Source of the DNA: Chloroflexota bacterium
Lineage (GTDB): Bacteria > Chloroflexota > Limnocylindria > QHBO01
Assembly: GCA_025699005.1 (NCBI GenBank)
Contig: JAILWI010000003.1
Span: 1-64,000 of the forward strand
Direction of reading: 5' to 3'
Length of the DNA: 64,000 nucleotides
This document shows positions 61,833 to 64,000 of this stretch, piece by piece. The notes under the pieces were generated by a model that saw only the letters and a program-made list of their open reading frames with translations, searched no databases and had not been told where the DNA came from. The translations under genes and the position numbers were made by a program. Every line of letters starts with the position of its first letter. The stretch's first letter is position 1.

Positions 61833-62932
61833 CCGAGACCGGGATCGCGCTCGTCGTCGACGACAGCCGGGTCAACCGCCTCGTTCTCACGCGCCAGCTG
61901 ACGGGCCTGGGCCTCGAAGTGCTGGAGGCCGAGAATGGCGCCGAGGGCCTCGAGGTCCTGCGCGCCCACGGCGATGCGATCGACATCGTCCTGCTCGACG
62001 TGATCATGCCGGAGCTCGACGGCTACGAAACCCTGGCCGCCATGAAGGCCGACGAGGCCATCCGCCATCTTCCGGTCCTCATCGTGTCGGGCGTCGAGGA
62101 GCTCGACAGCGTCGTGCGCTGCATCGAGCTCGGCGCCACGGACTACCTGACCAAGCCGATCAACCCTCGAATCCTGCAGGCTCGTCTCAACGCGTCGCTG
62201 GCGGCCAAGCGGCTGCGAGATCTCGAGCTCGAGTACCTCGAGCAGCAGCGCATCATGACCAGCACGATCGAGCGCCAGAAGACCGAGCTGAGCCGATTCC
62301 TGTCACCCCAGATCGCGCAGCTCATCTCGTCGAGCGAGGGCGAGACGATGCTGGCCGGCCATCGGCGCCAGGTCACGGTCTGCTTCTGCGATCTCCGTGG
62401 CTTCACCACGTTCGCCGAAGGCGCGGATCCCGAGGAGATGCTGGGCGTGCTCGGCGAGTACCACCGCATGATGGGCGACGCGATCATCGAGCACGGAGGC
62501 ACGCTCGAGCACTTCGCCGGCGACGGCGTGATGATCTTCTTCAACGACCCGATCGCACAGGAGGACCACGTCGAGCGGGCGGTCCGCATGGCCGTCTCCA
62601 TGCGCGAGCGCTTCGGGCCGCTCTCAGCCGGCTGGCGCAAGCGCGGCTACGAGCTCGGATTCGGTGTCGGCATCGCCGTGGGCTACGCGACGCTCGGGCG
62701 CATCGGCTTCGAAGGCCGATACGACTACGGCGCGATCGGCAACGTCACGATCCTTGCGTCGCGGCTGAGCAGCCAGGCCGCCGCTGACCAGATCCTGGTG
62801 AGCCAGATGGTCGTTGGCATGCTCGAGGACGTCATCGAGGTCGAATCGGTCGGCGAGCTGACGATCAAGGGGCTCAGCAGGCCGGTGAGTGCCAGCAATG
62901 TCCTGGGTCTCAAGACGCGCGTCCCATCCTGA
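61829..62932 (+). CDS. Response regulator fused to a class III nucleotide cyclase
   Basis: Output protein of 367 residues. The receiver domain (about 5-125) has VVDDSRVNR and phosphoacceptor D57 in LLDVIMPELDG, and Lys in YLTKPI. A coiled-coil linker (about 128-165) leads to a class III adenylate/guanylate cyclase domain (about 178-360). Metal-binding Asp residues are D188 (CFCDLRGFT) and D232 (FAGDGVMIFF). The usual G-x-V-x-N-L-A-x-R stretch reads GNVTILASRL: R312 is kept, but the transition-state Asn is I308 and the base-selecting residue is N305. The product nucleotide is therefore uncertain. The GTG start overlaps the Hpt stop. Confidence 0.9.
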   Translation: MTETGIALVVDDSRVNRLVLTRQLTGLGLEVLEAENGAEGLEVLRAHGDAIDIVLLDVIMPELDGYETLAAMKADEAIRHLPVLIVSGVEELDSVVRCIELGATDYLTKPINPRILQARLNASLAAKRLRDLELEYLEQQRIMTSTIERQKTELSRFLSPQIAQLISSSEGETMLAGHRRQVTVCFCDLRGFTTFAEGADPEEMLGVLGEYHRMMGDAIIEHGGTLEHFAGDGVMIFFNDPIAQEDHVERAVRMAVSMRERFGPLSAGWRKRGYELGFGVGIAVGYATLGRIGFEGRYDYGAIGNVTILASRLSSQAAADQILVSQMVVGMLEDVIEVESVGELTIKGLSRPVSASNVLGLKTRVPS

Positions 62933-63074
62933 GTCATCCGGTCTGCGCAACATAACGCACATTTGCGGAAGTACCATCCGCACAGCCACTGAGTAGCCGG
63001 CGCACCCACGTCCCACGCGCGATGGCACCGAAGGTCCTATCGGCGCGGCGCGAGCACGCGCGTAGGCTCGCTGC

Positions 63075-63320
63075 ATGCATCGCACACTCTGGTCGATGGC
63101 CATCACCGGGCTGGCGCTCGGCAGCCTCGCGATGGTCGGCGGAACGACCATCGGTGGTGAGTTCGGGCCCCTGGCCGTCGGCTACGGCCTCCTCGTCGCA
63201 CTGGCGGCGCTGTACCTCGTGGCGGGCCTCGCCATCCGCGAGCGTGTCTGGCGCCGTCTCCCGCGTCCGACCGTCGGCCGGCCAAATCCCGACCGCATGG
63301 CGGGTCGCCGGGTCTTCTAG
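63075..63320 (+). CDS. Small two-helix membrane protein, unknown function
   Basis: Function not recognised. The 81-residue protein has two probable membrane helices (about 8-24 and 33-53), separated by a Gly-rich turn, and a basic, Arg/Pro-rich tail. It is isolated after the phosphorelay genes and converges on the methyltransferase gene, overlapping its stop by four bases. The ribosome site is weak, so it may be spurious, but the hydrophobic pattern is protein-like. Confidence 0.5.
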   Translation: MHRTLWSMAITGLALGSLAMVGGTTIGGEFGPLAVGYGLLVALAALYLVAGLAIRERVWRRLPRPTVGRPNPDRMAGRRVF

Positions 63321-64000
63321 CCCGCGGAGCGGCGCTGGCGCAGCGCCTCGAAGCCGATGATCGCCGCCGAGATGGCCGCGCCGAGCGCGGGCGCTCCCGG
63401 CCGCCCGTAGCCGATTCGGACCTGGAGATCTGCCTGGTCCACGAATGAGCGGGTCACGCCGCGCCGCTCGCCTCCGATGAGCACGAACAGGCCGCCCGTC
63501 AGGTCGGCATCGCTCAGCTCCGTCGCTCCATCCGCGTCGACCGCCGCCGCGACGCGCATGCCCAGGCGTCGACAGGCCTCGGCAGCATCCTCGGCCGTCT
63601 CCGCCGTCGCCGTCGGCAGCAGCTCGGTGGCGCCGGCGCTGGCCCGCGTGACGGTCGCGAGCGCCGTCTCCCAGCTGCGGCGCACGACGAGCCCGTCGAC
63701 CCCCGCCGCGTAGAGCGACCGCACGGCCTGTCCGTAGTTGTAGGGATCCTCGACGCCGTCGAGCATCACGACCAGCGACCCCTCCCCCACCCGCGCCAGC
63801 AGCGTTCCGACGCTGATGTCGATGCGTGCGCCGACGTGCGCGATCACACCGCCGTGGCTGCGTCCGGAGGCCAGCTCCTCGATGACGGCCGCGTCGACGG
63901 CCTCGATGATGACATTGCGCTCCCGCGCCAGGGCCCGAAGGCGTCCGAACCGCCGGTCGCCCGGCCGCGTGGCCCAGATGCGGCGCACGCGGCGCACGCC
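63317..64000 (-). CDS. TrmH/SpoU-family RNA methyltransferase (5' end outside window)
   Basis: SPOUT-class 2'-O-methyltransferase of rRNA or tRNA. The frame is open to the window edge, so the N-terminus is missing. About 228 residues are seen, beginning in the substrate-binding L30e-like domain (RRVRRIWATRPGD, then GRSHGGVIAHV). The knot domain has LDGVEDPYNYGQAVRSLYAAG (motif 1, with Asn and Arg) and LIGGERRGVTRSFVDQAD (motif 2). The usual motif 3, SLNVSVAAAI, reads PALGAAISAAIIGFEAL, lacking the Asn. RlmB is one possibility, but the motif differences make the exact target uncertain. Confidence 0.82.
   Translation of the reverse strand, partial: GVRRVRRIWATRPGDRRFGRLRALARERNVIIEAVDAAVIEELASGRSHGGVIAHVGARIDISVGTLLARVGEGSLVVMLDGVEDPYNYGQAVRSLYAAGVDGLVVRRSWETALATVTRASAGATELLPTATAETAEDAAEACRRLGMRVAAAVDADGATELSDADLTGGLFVLIGGERRGVTRSFVDQADLQVRIGYGRPGAPALGAAISAAIIGFEALRQRRSAG

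Noticed and set aside
62964..62982. Six-base-pair hairpin after the cyclase gene as terminator
   Set aside because: The stem is short, the loop is seven bases and no T-run follows; support is too weak to annotate.
1..64000. Search by eye for CRISPR arrays, insertion sequences, att sites, rRNA or tRNA genes
   Set aside because: No spaced short repeats, transposase-like proteins, terminal inverted repeats or structural RNA genes were seen; the only internal repeats are the LysM and GAF coding duplications.

Overview
The window is 64 kb of very GC-rich bacterial chromosome, densely packed with core housekeeping genes. Nearly all genes lie on the plus strand, most start and stop codons overlap (ATGA, GTGA, TGATG), and GTG, TTG and apparently CTG starts are common. 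Gene content and order point to Chloroflexota, possibly a Limnocylindria-like lineage. The clues are a coiled-coil protein in front of yceD-rpmF-plsX, a short EF-Ts, NusA without RimP in front of it, LysM lytic transglycosylase, DUF4015 and DUF3352 proteins, and stacked-GAF sensor kinases. The phylum assignment is inference from recall, not from a search. I see no tRNA, rRNA, insertion sequence, prophage or CRISPR array.

Layout. 1-8.1 kb: priA (5' end outside the window), def, fmt, a YugP-type membrane metallopeptidase, rlmN, rpe, a secreted DUF4015 glycosidase-like lipoprotein and dtd. At 8.2 kb rpmB lies alone on the minus strand. 8.5-19 kb: recG, rsmD, coaD, a coiled-coil protein, yceD, rpmF, plsX, nusB, acpP, rnc, smc and ftsY. 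20-27.8 kb: ffh, a DUF3352 protein, rpsP-khpA-rimM-trmD-rplS-rnhB-yraN, and a convergent LysM lytic transglycosylase. 28-45 kb: the classical translation and envelope block rpsB-tsf-pyrH-frr-uppS-cdsA-dxr-rseP, then nusA-ylxR-infB-rbfA-nrnA-truB-ribF-rpsO-pnp. 44.6-53.5 kb: udg, rnj, ftsK, a RodZ-like protein, yajQ, cinA, a MurC-like ligase and a small membrane protein. 53.5-64 kb is more lineage-specific: a secreted M14 carboxypeptidase with cell-wall-binding repeats, a 1969-residue eight-GAF hybrid histidine kinase, an Hpt protein, a response regulator-nucleotide cyclase, a small membrane protein and a TrmH-family methyltransferase cut by the window edge.

The strongest unusual feature is polynucleotide phosphorylase carrying a complete DEDDh (DnaQ-type) 3'-5' exonuclease inside its central helical region. 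One polypeptide would then have both phosphorolytic and hydrolytic 3'-5' nuclease centres. RNase III, NrnA, RNase HII and RNase J are encoded in the same window, and this RNase III lacks one conserved metal-binding aspartate. Other points of interest are a likely transcription attenuator in the nusA leader, a uracil-DNA glycosylase ending in a sliding-clamp-like peptide, a compact kinase-Hpt-cyclase phosphorelay whose cyclase lacks the usual transition-state asparagine, and a set of sigma70-type promoters with TATACT-like -10 boxes.
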